Below, one piece after another: positions 1-6,103 of a stretch of 16,973 nt of DNA (position 1 is its first letter; every line of letters starts with the position of its first letter). This stretch comes from Flavobacteriales bacterium. GTDB taxonomy: Bacteria > Bacteroidota > Bacteroidia > Flavobacteriales_F > PHOS-HE28. Made by a program: the position numbers and the translations under genes. The notes under the pieces are model-generated. The model ran no database searches. It was not told the origin of the DNA and saw only the letters and a list, made by a program, of their open reading frames with translations. The stretch is taken from NCBI GenBank assembly GCA_016715995.1, contig JADJXF010000031.1:1-16973 (forward strand), in the 5' to 3' direction.

Positions 1-565
1 CCCCGGCCTCCGCCAGTGCCGGCCAGTTCGGTGAGCGGAACGCCTCGAAGCGCTCGGCATGCACCTTCACCGTGCGGTTGCCGCGCAGCAGGCGGTATTC
101 GAAATACACGGCCACCTCCGGCACCATGGTGCGGCCCTGCCCATCCTTAGCGGCGGCGATCTCAATCGCCGTGATGAGGTTCTCCTTCGCATCGGTGCGG
201 ATGGTGCCGATGGGCAGCTGCGAACCGGTGAGGATCACCGGCTTCGACAGGCCCTCAAGGAGGAAGCTGAGGGCACTGGCGGTGTACGCCATGGTATCGC
301 TGCCGTGCAGCACCACGAAGCCATCGAAGCGCGCGTAATTGTCGCCGATGATCCGCGCGATGCGCACCCAATCCGTCGGACGCATGTCGCTGCTGTCGAT
401 GGGCCGCTCGAAGGCCACGCTCTCCAGCCGAACGCCGACTCGCGCGAGCTCGGGCACCTGCTCCTCCAAGTGCTCCAGGTCCATCGGCTGCAAGGTGCCG
501 GTACGCGGGTCGGCCAGCATGCCGATGGTGCCGCCGGTGTAAATCAGCAGGACGCTAGCGCTCAT
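1..565 (-). CDS. ansA: Type I L-asparaginase, 3' end cut by window
   Basis: This gene should encode a cytoplasmic asparaginase that hydrolyses L-asparagine to aspartate and ammonia. The first 188 codons are visible and the reading frame is still open at the window edge. The N-terminal signature TGGTIG lies at residues 10-15, with the nucleophile-type threonine at residue 13. The second signature HGSDTMAYTAS lies at residues 87-97, and Asp90 matches the catalytic Asp of the family. RTVKVHAERF (164-173) supplies the expected conserved lysine. There is no signal peptide, which fits the cytoplasmic type I enzyme rather than the periplasmic type II. The ATG overlaps the stop of the upstream tatD gene by four bases (ATGA), so the two are probably co-translated. 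Position 89 is Ser where E. coli enzymes have Thr. Confidence 0.93.
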   Translation of the reverse strand, partial: MSASVLLIYTGGTIGMLADPRTGTLQPMDLEHLEEQVPELARVGVRLESVAFERPIDSSDMRPTDWVRIARIIGDNYARFDGFVVLHGSDTMAYTASALSFLLEGLSKPVILTGSQLPIGTIRTDAKENLITAIEIAAAKDGQGRTMVPEVAVYFEYRLLRGNRTVKVHAERFEAFRSPNWPALAEAG

Positions 566-1332
566 CGCCGGAAAAGTAGCTCGGCGTTCGCGGTGGTGAT
601 GCGCGCGATCTCCTCCACGCTCCTGCCGGTGGCCTCGGCCAGCTTCGCGGCGATGTGCGGAATGTAGCTGCTCTCATTACGCTTGCCGCGATAGGGCACC
701 GGCGCGAGGTAGGGCGCATCCGTCTCCAGGACGCAATGCTCCGGACCCACTTCACGCATCGTCTCGAACAGCCCGCCCTTCGGATACGTGACCACGCCAC
801 CGATGCCGAGGTAGAAGTCGCCGAGGGCGGTGACACGGCGCGCCTGATCAACGGTGCCGGTGAAGCAATGGAACACGCCGGTGAGCGATGCGTCGTTCTC
901 CGCTTCCACGATGGAGATGACTTCATCGAAGCTCTCCCTGCAATGAATAGCGATCGGCAGGCGCAGCTCCTTCGCCCAGCGCACCTGTTGGCGGAAAACC
1001 TCCTGCTGCTGCGCTAGCCAGGTTTTGTCCCAGTGAAGATCGATGCCGATCTCGCCCACCGCGCAGTAACGACCAGTGTGCAGGAACCGCCCCACTTCTT
1101 CCAAGGCCGCAGCGTTGTCTTCTCCAACTGAGCAAGGATGCAGCCCCATCATCGGGAAACAATGGTCCGGGTGCGTGGCAACGAGCGCGTGCATGCTTTC
1201 GATGCTCTCATGGTCCACGTTAGGCAGGAAGAGCCTGCTGACACCGGCCTCTATCGCGCGCGCGATCATCGCCTCGCGGTCCCCAGCGAATTTGGAGCTA
1301 TACAGGTGGGCGTGGGTGTCGATCAGTTCCAA
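562..1332 (-). CDS. tatD: TatD family metal-dependent hydrolase (DNase)
   Basis: This encodes a cytoplasmic TIM-barrel metallohydrolase of the TatD family, whose members act as 3'-5' exonucleases on DNA and RNA in repair and turnover. From a TTG start the protein is 256 residues, the usual size. All metal-site motifs are present: HAH (His7, His9), GEIGID (Glu94), IHCRES (His130), HCFTGT (His155) and ETDAPYLAP (Asp205). The frame stays open upstream to 1557, but that extension runs through an intergenic repeat and into the divergent gene and has no family similarity. TTG at 1332 gives the expected beginning MELIDTHAHLY. Neighbouring CTG codons at 1338 and 1326 are less likely alternatives. The stop overlaps the start of ansA, so the pair is one operon. 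Confidence 0.93.
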   Translation of the reverse strand: MELIDTHAHLYSSKFAGDREAMIARAIEAGVSRLFLPNVDHESIESMHALVATHPDHCFPMMGLHPCSVGEDNAAALEEVGRFLHTGRYCAVGEIGIDLHWDKTWLAQQQEVFRQQVRWAKELRLPIAIHCRESFDEVISIVEAENDASLTGVFHCFTGTVDQARRVTALGDFYLGIGGVVTYPKGGLFETMREVGPEHCVLETDAPYLAPVPYRGKRNESSYIPHIAAKLAEATGRSVEEIARITTANAELLFRR

Positions 1333-1337
1333 GCGCA

Positions 1338-1429
1338 GGTTGGGGGTTGCGGGTTGAGAGGTTGGGGGTTGCGCAAAGGTGGCGTGGAGCGTACAACCCT
1401 CAACCTGTTCCACCCTCCAACGCTCAACA
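1338..1429. repeat. Intergenic GGTTGAGGGTTG-type repeat, copy A
   Basis: The left half is G-rich: GGTTGGGGGTTGCG occurs twice exactly (1338-1351 and 1360-1373), separated by GGTTGAGA. The right half is its C-rich counterpart, with CAACCCTCAACC at 1394-1405 followed by CCACCCTCCAACGCTCAAC. The halves can pair imperfectly into a long hairpin. The stretch 1394-1409 is the exact reverse complement of 12364-12379 in a second copy near dprA, so this is a dispersed element and not random sequence. It fills the gap between divergent tatD and the family 9 glycosyltransferase gene. Function is unknown; a REP-like element or structured regulatory site is possible. Confidence 0.6.
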
Positions 1430-1431
1430 CG

Positions 1432-1439
1432 CACCTTTG
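1432..1439 (+). promoter_or_regulatory. Candidate -7 box of the glycosyltransferase gene
   Basis: CACCTTTG matches the Bacteroidota -7 consensus TAnnTTTG in seven of eight positions counting the free ones. It ends only five bases before the ATG at 1445, so transcription from it would give a nearly leaderless mRNA. I see no convincing -33 TTG element, because the upstream DNA is the repeat. Confidence 0.3.
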
Positions 1440-1444
1440 CCGGC

Positions 1445-2422
1445 ATGAAGCTCCTCGTTCTTCGCTTCTCCTCCATCGGCGACATCGTGCTCACCAGCCC
1501 GGTGCTGCGCTGCGTGAAGCAGCAGTTGAAGGAGGCGGAGGTCCACTTCGCCACCAAGAGCGCCTTCGCCGACCTAGTGCGCTACAACCCGCATGTGAGC
1601 AAGGTGCATGAGTTGGGCGATGACCTCGGTGCGCTGATCGCGCAGTTGAGAGCCGAGCGTTTCGATGCCGTGATCGACCTGCACAACAACCTGCGCACCG
1701 CCCAGGTCAAGCGCGCGCTCGGCGCGCCATCGCACAGCTTCCCGAAGCTGAACATCGAGAAGTGGCTGCTGGTGAACTTCAAGATGGATCGCTTGCCGCG
1801 CATCCACATCGTGGACCGTTACATGAGCACGGTGGCGCACCTTGGCGTGAGGAACGATGGTATGGGTCTGGATCTCTTCATCCCGCCGGAGCGTGAGGTG
1901 CCCATATCAGCGCTGCCGGCCACGCACCAAAGCGGTTATGCCGCGCTCGCGATCGGCGCGGCGCATGCCACGAAGCGCCTGGCTCAGCATCGGCTCATCG
2001 AGCTCGCGCGGCTCATCGAAGGCCCCACCGTCGTCATCGGTGGAAAGGAGGACCGGGAGGTGGCGCGTGCCATCGGCGATGCGGTCGGTGGCCGTGTGTA
2101 CGATGCTGCGGGCCGGTACGACATCCTGGGAAGCGCCTCGTTGATCAAACAGGCGCGCAGCGTCGTGACGCATGATAGCGGCGCCATGCACATCGCAGCG
2201 GCTTTCGGGAAGCCCGTGGTGAGTGTGTGGGGCAGCACGGTGCCTGGCTTCGGCATGGGTCCGTACATCCCGCAGCATCCGGAGCGCGCTCACATCGCCG
2301 AGGTGAAAGGGCTCTCTTGCCGGCCTTGCTCCAAGATCGGGTTCGACCGCTGCCCGAAAGGGCATTTCCGTTGCATGGAGCAGCAGGACCTTCACCGCAT
2401 CGCGGAACTTGCCAAGCCATGA
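1445..2422 (+). CDS. Glycosyltransferase family 9 (heptosyltransferase-like)
   Basis: This is a 325-residue GT-B fold enzyme of family GT9, the family of ADP-heptose:LPS heptosyltransferases (WaaC, WaaF). It probably adds a sugar to lipopolysaccharide core on the inner face of the cytoplasmic membrane. The N-terminal Rossmann half starts with RFSSIGDIVLTSPVLR (7-22), where the acceptor-site Gly-Asp lies. DLHNNLRT follows at 78-85. The donor half has VVIGGKED (196-203) and the GT9 signature THDSGAMHIAAAFGKP (242-257). A cysteine cluster, C292, C295, C303 and C310, closes the protein, as seen in many Bacteroidota members. The ATG at 1445 was chosen because the family start MKxLVLRFSSIGD begins there; 22 in-frame upstream codons lie in repeat DNA. 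The donor sugar cannot be told from the sequence. Confidence 0.92.
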   Translation: MKLLVLRFSSIGDIVLTSPVLRCVKQQLKEAEVHFATKSAFADLVRYNPHVSKVHELGDDLGALIAQLRAERFDAVIDLHNNLRTAQVKRALGAPSHSFPKLNIEKWLLVNFKMDRLPRIHIVDRYMSTVAHLGVRNDGMGLDLFIPPEREVPISALPATHQSGYAALAIGAAHATKRLAQHRLIELARLIEGPTVVIGGKEDREVARAIGDAVGGRVYDAAGRYDILGSASLIKQARSVVTHDSGAMHIAAAFGKPVVSVWGSTVPGFGMGPYIPQHPERAHIAEVKGLSCRPCSKIGFDRCPKGHFRCMEQQDLHRIAELAKP

Positions 2423-2781
2423 GTTGGGACATCTTCATCCAGGACCTTCCGGAAGTGCCATCCATCAACGATGTGCCGGTTGATTTCCAGCCGAAGCCCA
2501 TCGGCGCGCGCGAGGAGCTTATCCGCAGCATCCTCGAGGCCATCCCTTTCGCCGACCTCGTGGACAACGACTGGCTCTTCGTGAAAGGCGACGACATCGA
2601 CATCAGCATCCAGTTGCACATGGAGGATGCCGCACAGGTGCGCTACATGGTGGTGCATGTGCACGGCGGCGAGCTGAGCGCGGCTTGCGTCGGCGCATTG
2701 CTTCGGCATCTTGGTTTGCGCGCGCACGACACTGCCACCGGCGATCTCTTCGACGGTTTCAGTCTGGACGAGGGACTCTGA
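2419..2781 (+). CDS. Conserved hypothetical protein, 120 residues
   Basis: The product is a small acidic soluble protein with no signal peptide or membrane segment. Its start MSWDIFIQDLP, the segment FQPKPIG (27-33), the central WLFVKGDDIDISIQLHM and the late LLRHLGLRAHDTATGDLFDGF resemble a family of uncharacterised proteins I recall from diverse bacteria beginning MSWDI-VQD. I know no function for it. The predicted layout is alternating beta strands and two helices. The ATG overlaps the stop of the glycosyltransferase gene by four bases (ATGA), so it is translationally coupled to that gene, but a role in glycosylation is not implied by the sequence. Its stop lies one base from the stop of the convergent thioesterase gene. 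Confidence 0.85.
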   Translation: MSWDIFIQDLPEVPSINDVPVDFQPKPIGAREELIRSILEAIPFADLVDNDWLFVKGDDIDISIQLHMEDAAQVRYMVVHVHGGELSAACVGALLRHLGLRAHDTATGDLFDGFSLDEGL

Positions 2782-2782
2782 G

Positions 2783-3298
2783 CTATTCGAATAACGCCTT
2801 CAGCTCCGTGGCCTCCTCGGGCTTCATCCGGCCGCTGAGTATCAAGCGCAGCTGCCGGCGGCGCAATGCGCCATCGTAGCGCTTCCGTTCCTCGTCGTTG
2901 GTCGGCACAGCCTCTGGCACCTGCATGGGGCGCCCCGCGTTGTCCACCGCCACGAAGGTGTAGATGGCGCTGTTGCACGGAATCTTCTCGCCGGTCTGCT
3001 GATCCTCCACGAACACATCGCTCCACACCTCCATGCTGCTGCCGAAGGCCCTGCTCACATGGCTGTGGATGGTGACGAAATCGCCCAGCTTGATGGGCCG
3101 GTCGAAACCGACATGGTTCACTGCCACGGTGACCACCACGCGCTTGCAATGCCGGTGCGCGCTGATGGCGCAACTGATGTCCAGCCACTGCAGCAGTCTC
3201 CCCCCGAAGAGGTTGCCCATGACGTTCGTGTCATTGGGCAGGACCACATGCGTAGTCTGCGAGTAGCTGTCGCTGATCGGGCGTGAAGAGCGGCTCAT
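2783..3298 (-). CDS. Acyl-CoA thioesterase, hotdog fold
   Basis: This 171-residue protein belongs to the YciA/BACH-type acyl-CoA hydrolases, which split acyl-CoA into free fatty acid and CoA in the cytoplasm. The family signature NVMGNLFGGRLLQWLD is present near residues 25-40, giving the conserved Asn and Asp of the active site, followed by the hotdog strands VTVAVNHVGFDRP and FVTIHSHVSRAFGSSMEVW. The C-terminal tail is charged and helical (RYDGALRRRQLRLILSG). ATG at 3298 (MSRSSRPISDSYSQT) was chosen; the longer frame to 3349 would overlap the divergent gene's start and has no family similarity. It diverges from the HemJ-like gene across 44 bases. Substrate chain length cannot be read from the sequence. 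Confidence 0.92.
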   Translation of the reverse strand: MSRSSRPISDSYSQTTHVVLPNDTNVMGNLFGGRLLQWLDISCAISAHRHCKRVVVTVAVNHVGFDRPIKLGDFVTIHSHVSRAFGSSMEVWSDVFVEDQQTGEKIPCNSAIYTFVAVDNAGRPMQVPEAVPTNDEERKRYDGALRRRQLRLILSGRMKPEEATELKALFE

Positions 3299-3306
3299 GC
3301 GGGCGG

Positions 3307-3314
3307 CGAAGGTA
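3307..3314 (-). promoter_or_regulatory. Candidate -7 box of the thioesterase gene
   Basis: On the minus strand this reads TACCTTCG, one mismatch from TAnnTTTG, ending eight bases before the ATG at 3298. The spacing would put the transcript start at or very near the start codon. No clear -33 element is visible. Confidence 0.25.
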
Positions 3315-3330
3315 GACGCATGGGCACGCG

Positions 3331-3338
3331 TACCTTGG
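3331..3338 (+). promoter_or_regulatory. Candidate -7 box of the HemJ-like gene
   Basis: TACCTTGG differs from TAnnTTTG at one position and ends four bases before the ATG at 3343, again implying a leaderless or nearly leaderless message. It shares the 44-base divergent gap with the thioesterase box. Confidence 0.25.
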
Positions 3339-3342
3339 CTGC

Positions 3343-3939
3343 ATGCCAACCGAAAGCCCCGCCCTGCTGCCTTTGCTCAAGCTCGTTCACCTGCTCGCGC
3401 TGGCCGGCTGGTTCGCTGCAGCCTTCCACTTGGCGCGGCTCTTCAACGCCCACCGGGCGGCGCTGCGCCGTTGGGAGCCGGAGCGCGGATTGCTCCACGA
3501 GCGGTTCACGATCATGGAGCGGCGCGCCCTCTATGGGCTGGCTTGGCCAGCACTTGTGTTGCTGGTCCTCTTCGGCCTGTGGCAGCTTTGGAGCATGCCG
3601 GGGCTGCTGAAGTCTCCCTACATGCATTTGAAACTGGGGCTGGTGGCGGTGCTCGTGGTGTACCAACTATTCATTCACCGCGTTCAGGCTCGGCTACAGA
3701 CCGCCTCGCTTACCTGGTCAGGGCCGATGCTCTGGCTCTTCGGACAAGGCGCGTGGGCCCTGCTGGTGGCGCTGCTGGCAACCGTCACCTTCCGCGACCA
3801 GTTGGGGTGGACCTGGGGCGCATTGGGCTTGCTGGTGCTGGGCGTGGTGATCGGCTATGCCGTGGTGAAGGCGCGCGGCGCATCGCCTGCTGACGGGAAG
3901 AAACCCGACGCAGCAGGTAAGCCCGAAACGAAGGACTAA
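3343..3939 (+). CDS. HemJ/CopD-like family integral membrane protein
   Basis: The 198-residue product has about five membrane spans and resembles HemJ, the membrane protoporphyrinogen IX oxidase of haem synthesis (often labelled CopD family). Matching features are the first span KLVHLLALAGWFAAAFHLARLF (with the conserved His), the motif IMERRALYGLAWPA, FGLWQLW, and LLKSPYMHLKLGLVAVLVVY followed by a span ending near residue 180. The hydrophilic tail (ASPADGKKPDAAGKPETKD) is lysine-rich. Two positions differ from the family as I recall it: the YH after the KL span is YQ, and the WNE motif before the next span reads WLFGQG. It may therefore be a divergent paralogue rather than the working haem enzyme. 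Its stop codon overlaps that of the convergent gene by four bases (3936-3939). Confidence 0.75.
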   Translation: MPTESPALLPLLKLVHLLALAGWFAAAFHLARLFNAHRAALRRWEPERGLLHERFTIMERRALYGLAWPALVLLVLFGLWQLWSMPGLLKSPYMHLKLGLVAVLVVYQLFIHRVQARLQTASLTWSGPMLWLFGQGAWALLVALLATVTFRDQLGWTWGALGLLVLGVVIGYAVVKARGASPADGKKPDAAGKPETKD

Positions 3940-4586
3940 GACAGCTTGTAGAACAGCACCCGGCCGTCGTCCGTGCCCACCAGCAGCCACTGCTGCCAGC
4001 GCAGCATGGGCGCGCGGTGGTGCTGGTCCTTGTTCTCGGCGAACTCCAACCGCTGCACCACACGACCGTCAGCATCGGCGATCTCCACGGCGCCATCCTT
4101 GGCAGCGCTCAGTGCATACTCGCTTTCCTTCAACTCTGCTTGCTGGTAGAAGCGGTCGAAAGTGGAATTGCTCATGTCCAGCCCCATGGCCTTCACCGCG
4201 CGCGGATCGGGAACCCAGCGGTGCTGCTGAAGGGAGGGCTCGGGCTTGCCGGTCTTCATGCTGTACACCACTCGCTTGCCGCTATGGCCGATAAGCACGG
4301 CATACTCGCCGTTCTCGTTGAAGGCCACGTAGTACGCCGCCTGCCCGCCATCCTCGCTGTAGGGCAACGTGAACACCTTCTTCCCGCTCTCGAGATCGAT
4401 CACCTCGGCTCCTTTTCCGAGTCCTACGAGCAAACGGTCGCCTTTGGGCGCGATGGCCAAGCTCACCACTTCTGCCTTCGTAACCTGAAGCGTTCGCTCG
4501 GCCGGGACGGTAAGCATCTGCGCAGCAATGGGAACCACCGAGGCCAGTGCCGAGGCCAGGAAGATGGAACGAAGCATGGGGATCAT
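3936..4586 (-). CDS. Secreted WD40/propeller-like protein
   Basis: A 216-residue protein with a predicted signal peptide (MIPMLRSIFLASALASVVPIAAQ; cleavage after about residue 22). The rest has repeat-like strand groups typical of beta-propeller blades: VVSLAIAPKGDRLLVGLGKGAEVIDLESGKK, then AAYYVAFNENGEYAVLIGHSGK, then YALSAAKDGAVEIADADGRVVQRL and LLVGTDDGRVLFYKLS. That is only three or four blades, too few for a closed propeller, so it may oligomerise or be a shortened relative. No enzyme motif is visible and function is unknown. A second ATG nine bases downstream (4577) would also give a good signal peptide. It begins six bases after the preceding gene's stop and so is probably the last gene of the minus-strand transcript. 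Confidence 0.8.
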   Translation of the reverse strand: MIPMLRSIFLASALASVVPIAAQMLTVPAERTLQVTKAEVVSLAIAPKGDRLLVGLGKGAEVIDLESGKKVFTLPYSEDGGQAAYYVAFNENGEYAVLIGHSGKRVVYSMKTGKPEPSLQQHRWVPDPRAVKAMGLDMSNSTFDRFYQQAELKESEYALSAAKDGAVEIADADGRVVQRLEFAENKDQHHRAPMLRWQQWLLVGTDDGRVLFYKLS

Positions 4587-4592
4587 TCAGGA

Positions 4593-4991
4593 TTAGCCGA
4601 CCAAATGGCGATGCTCCTGCAACCAGGCCAAAGCGCTGTCGCGATCGGGGAACATCTGGATGGGGCGGCCGGGCTTGTGATGCCGCACGAAGACATTGGC
4701 CGCTAACTGATGGCCGAAATCGCGCACGATAATCGCATCCGCGGCGATGAAACGCGAGGAGGCAGGTGCCGAGGCATACGCGCGCGCATCGTTGCTCATC
4801 GTGGTGCCTGACCCCACGGATACCATCAGCAGGGCCCTGCGTCCTTTACGCTCCGCCTCGATCGCATCGAACATGGCCTGTACATCGGACACCTCCACCA
4901 TGTGGTTGTCCTTGAAGTGCGTATGCACGATATCCTCGTCAACGAACGTCACTGTACAGGACTCCAATTCAACAACATGCATGGTCACCAT
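4593..4991 (-). CDS. DUF7793-like small protein (STAS/SpoIIAA-related fold)
   Basis: The product is a 132-residue soluble protein. It shows the pattern of the small Bacteroidota family annotated as DUF7793 or STAS-like: an N-terminal beta hairpin (VTFVDEDIVHTHFKDNHMVEVSDVQ), a helix (AMFDAIEAERKG), a strand (RRALLMVSVG), then NDARAYASAPASSRFIAADAIIVRD, the helix HQLAANVFVRHHKP and a final AW-LQEH helix preceded by FPDRDSALAWL. The family is a one-domain fold without known catalytic residues; its role is unknown. ATG at 4991 was preferred; another in-frame ATG lies nine bases on (4982), and a longer frame to 5045 would overlap the upstream gene's end and adds an unlikely Arg/Pro-rich stretch. 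The gap to the upstream SPOR gene is 43 bases. Confidence 0.78.
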   Translation of the reverse strand: MVTMHVVELESCTVTFVDEDIVHTHFKDNHMVEVSDVQAMFDAIEAERKGRRALLMVSVGSGTTMSNDARAYASAPASSRFIAADAIIVRDFGHQLAANVFVRHHKPGRPIQMFPDRDSALAWLQEHRHLVG

Positions 4992-5034
4992 CGGCTCAGG
5001 GGGTGCGAAGCTAACGCGGCGAGCAGGCGATCGG

Positions 5035-6087
5035 TCAACGCACAAGCAGCCACGCCGAGCGGCCGTCGCGCTGGCGGATCACATCCAGCGCGGCCAAGGC
5101 CTCGGCACGTGTGCCATAGCTGCCGAAGGCCACCGGATGCAACTGGCCGCGCTTGCGGAGACGCCGCGCCGGGAAGCCCTTCGCGAGCAGGTCGGCCAAC
5201 AGCTTGTCGGCGTTCTCCGGCTGGGCGAAGCAGCCACCGACCACATGAAATCGATGCAACGTCTCGGCCACCGCACTCGGACGCATCGCCACGGCAGTGG
5301 TATCGGCCGCTGCGATGCGTGCAGGACCCAGGTCCACGATCATTCGCACATCGTTCTCCTCATCCAGCACCACCTCATGCACGCCGGTATCCGTCTCCGG
5401 GAATGTGAATGTCTTCGGAGTCTGCACCGGAACGAAGCCCGCTTGGGCAGGTGCTACGTATGCCGTTTCCGGCTTCGGCTTCCAGGGCAGCATGCCGCTC
5501 CATTGGGCCTGGCCATTGCCGCCCATACGGTAGGCCCAGATGGCTGCGGCACCAAAGAGCAGCGCTGCCACGCCGGCCGCCACCCAAAGCACCGGGGAGC
5601 GCCGCGCCTCGTGCAGCTCTCTGGCCGTAGCGGGCTCTGGGGTCAACGGCACCACCACGGGCCAGGATTGTTCCACAGGAACGGCGTTCAGCGGACGCAA
5701 TCCATGCGCATCCTTATGGTAATTCGAGCGTTTGTCCGGATCGAACTGCAGGTTGTGCTCCGCGTCACGGAAGAAGATGCCGATGTAGGGCAACTCCAAG
5801 CGGCCTTCGCGATCGAGTGCGAGGCGCCAGCCGGCCACCTCAGCATCGATACGAGCAGTGGCCCTGTCGAAGGCGATGCTCTCGCGTTTGGCCAGGTGGT
5901 CGGCCAGTAGGCCATCGTTTCGGACCAAGTGCCGGTTGAAGCTCAACTCCTTGCCGGGAGGATGGATCACGCGCCTTGCCTCATCAAGCCGGGCCGGTCG
6001 GTAGTGCGTGAGGAAGCCGCCCCATTGCGGCACGATCACGCAGTCGTGGCAGAACAGGAGGTCGTGCAGGTCGCGCTCGATGCCCAT
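5035..6087 (-). CDS. HU-CCDC81 and SPOR domain protein
   Basis: The 350-residue protein has two HU-like domains at the N terminus (about 1-60, with CVIVPQWGGFLTHY; about 65-145, with LPYIGIFFRD), matching the paired HU-CCDC81 domains known in Bacteroidota. A single membrane span follows (about 165-187, SPVLWVAAGVAALLFGAAAIWAYRM) and then a linker rich in Pro, Thr and Glu. The C-terminal 70 residues (FHVVGGCFAQPENADKLLADL through GRSAWLLV) are a SPOR domain, which binds denuded peptidoglycan glycans in other bacteria. The HU-like end would face the cytoplasm and the SPOR end the periplasm. It probably links nucleoid or cytoplasmic partners to the septal wall; that is inference from domains. 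It begins 16 bases after kdsB ends. Confidence 0.9.
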   Translation of the reverse strand: MGIERDLHDLLFCHDCVIVPQWGGFLTHYRPARLDEARRVIHPPGKELSFNRHLVRNDGLLADHLAKRESIAFDRATARIDAEVAGWRLALDREGRLELPYIGIFFRDAEHNLQFDPDKRSNYHKDAHGLRPLNAVPVEQSWPVVVPLTPEPATARELHEARRSPVLWVAAGVAALLFGAAAIWAYRMGGNGQAQWSGMLPWKPKPETAYVAPAQAGFVPVQTPKTFTFPETDTGVHEVVLDEENDVRMIVDLGPARIAAADTTAVAMRPSAVAETLHRFHVVGGCFAQPENADKLLADLLAKGFPARRLRKRGQLHPVAFGSYGTRAEALAALDVIRQRDGRSAWLLVR

Positions 6088-6103
6088 GGGACAGTGGCCA
6101 AAT

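Noticed and set aside
1338..1429. CRISPR array or tandem satellite at the G-rich repeat
   Set aside because: Units are only 12-14 bases, irregularly spaced and in both orientations, with no unique spacers and no cas gene nearby.
1333..1557. N-terminal extension of tatD
   Set aside because: The extra 75 codons run through the repeat and the coding start of the divergent glycosyltransferase gene and do not resemble the family.
4992..5045. Longer start for the DUF7793-like gene
   Set aside because: It overlaps the end of the SPOR gene and adds an Arg/Pro-rich stretch before the family start.
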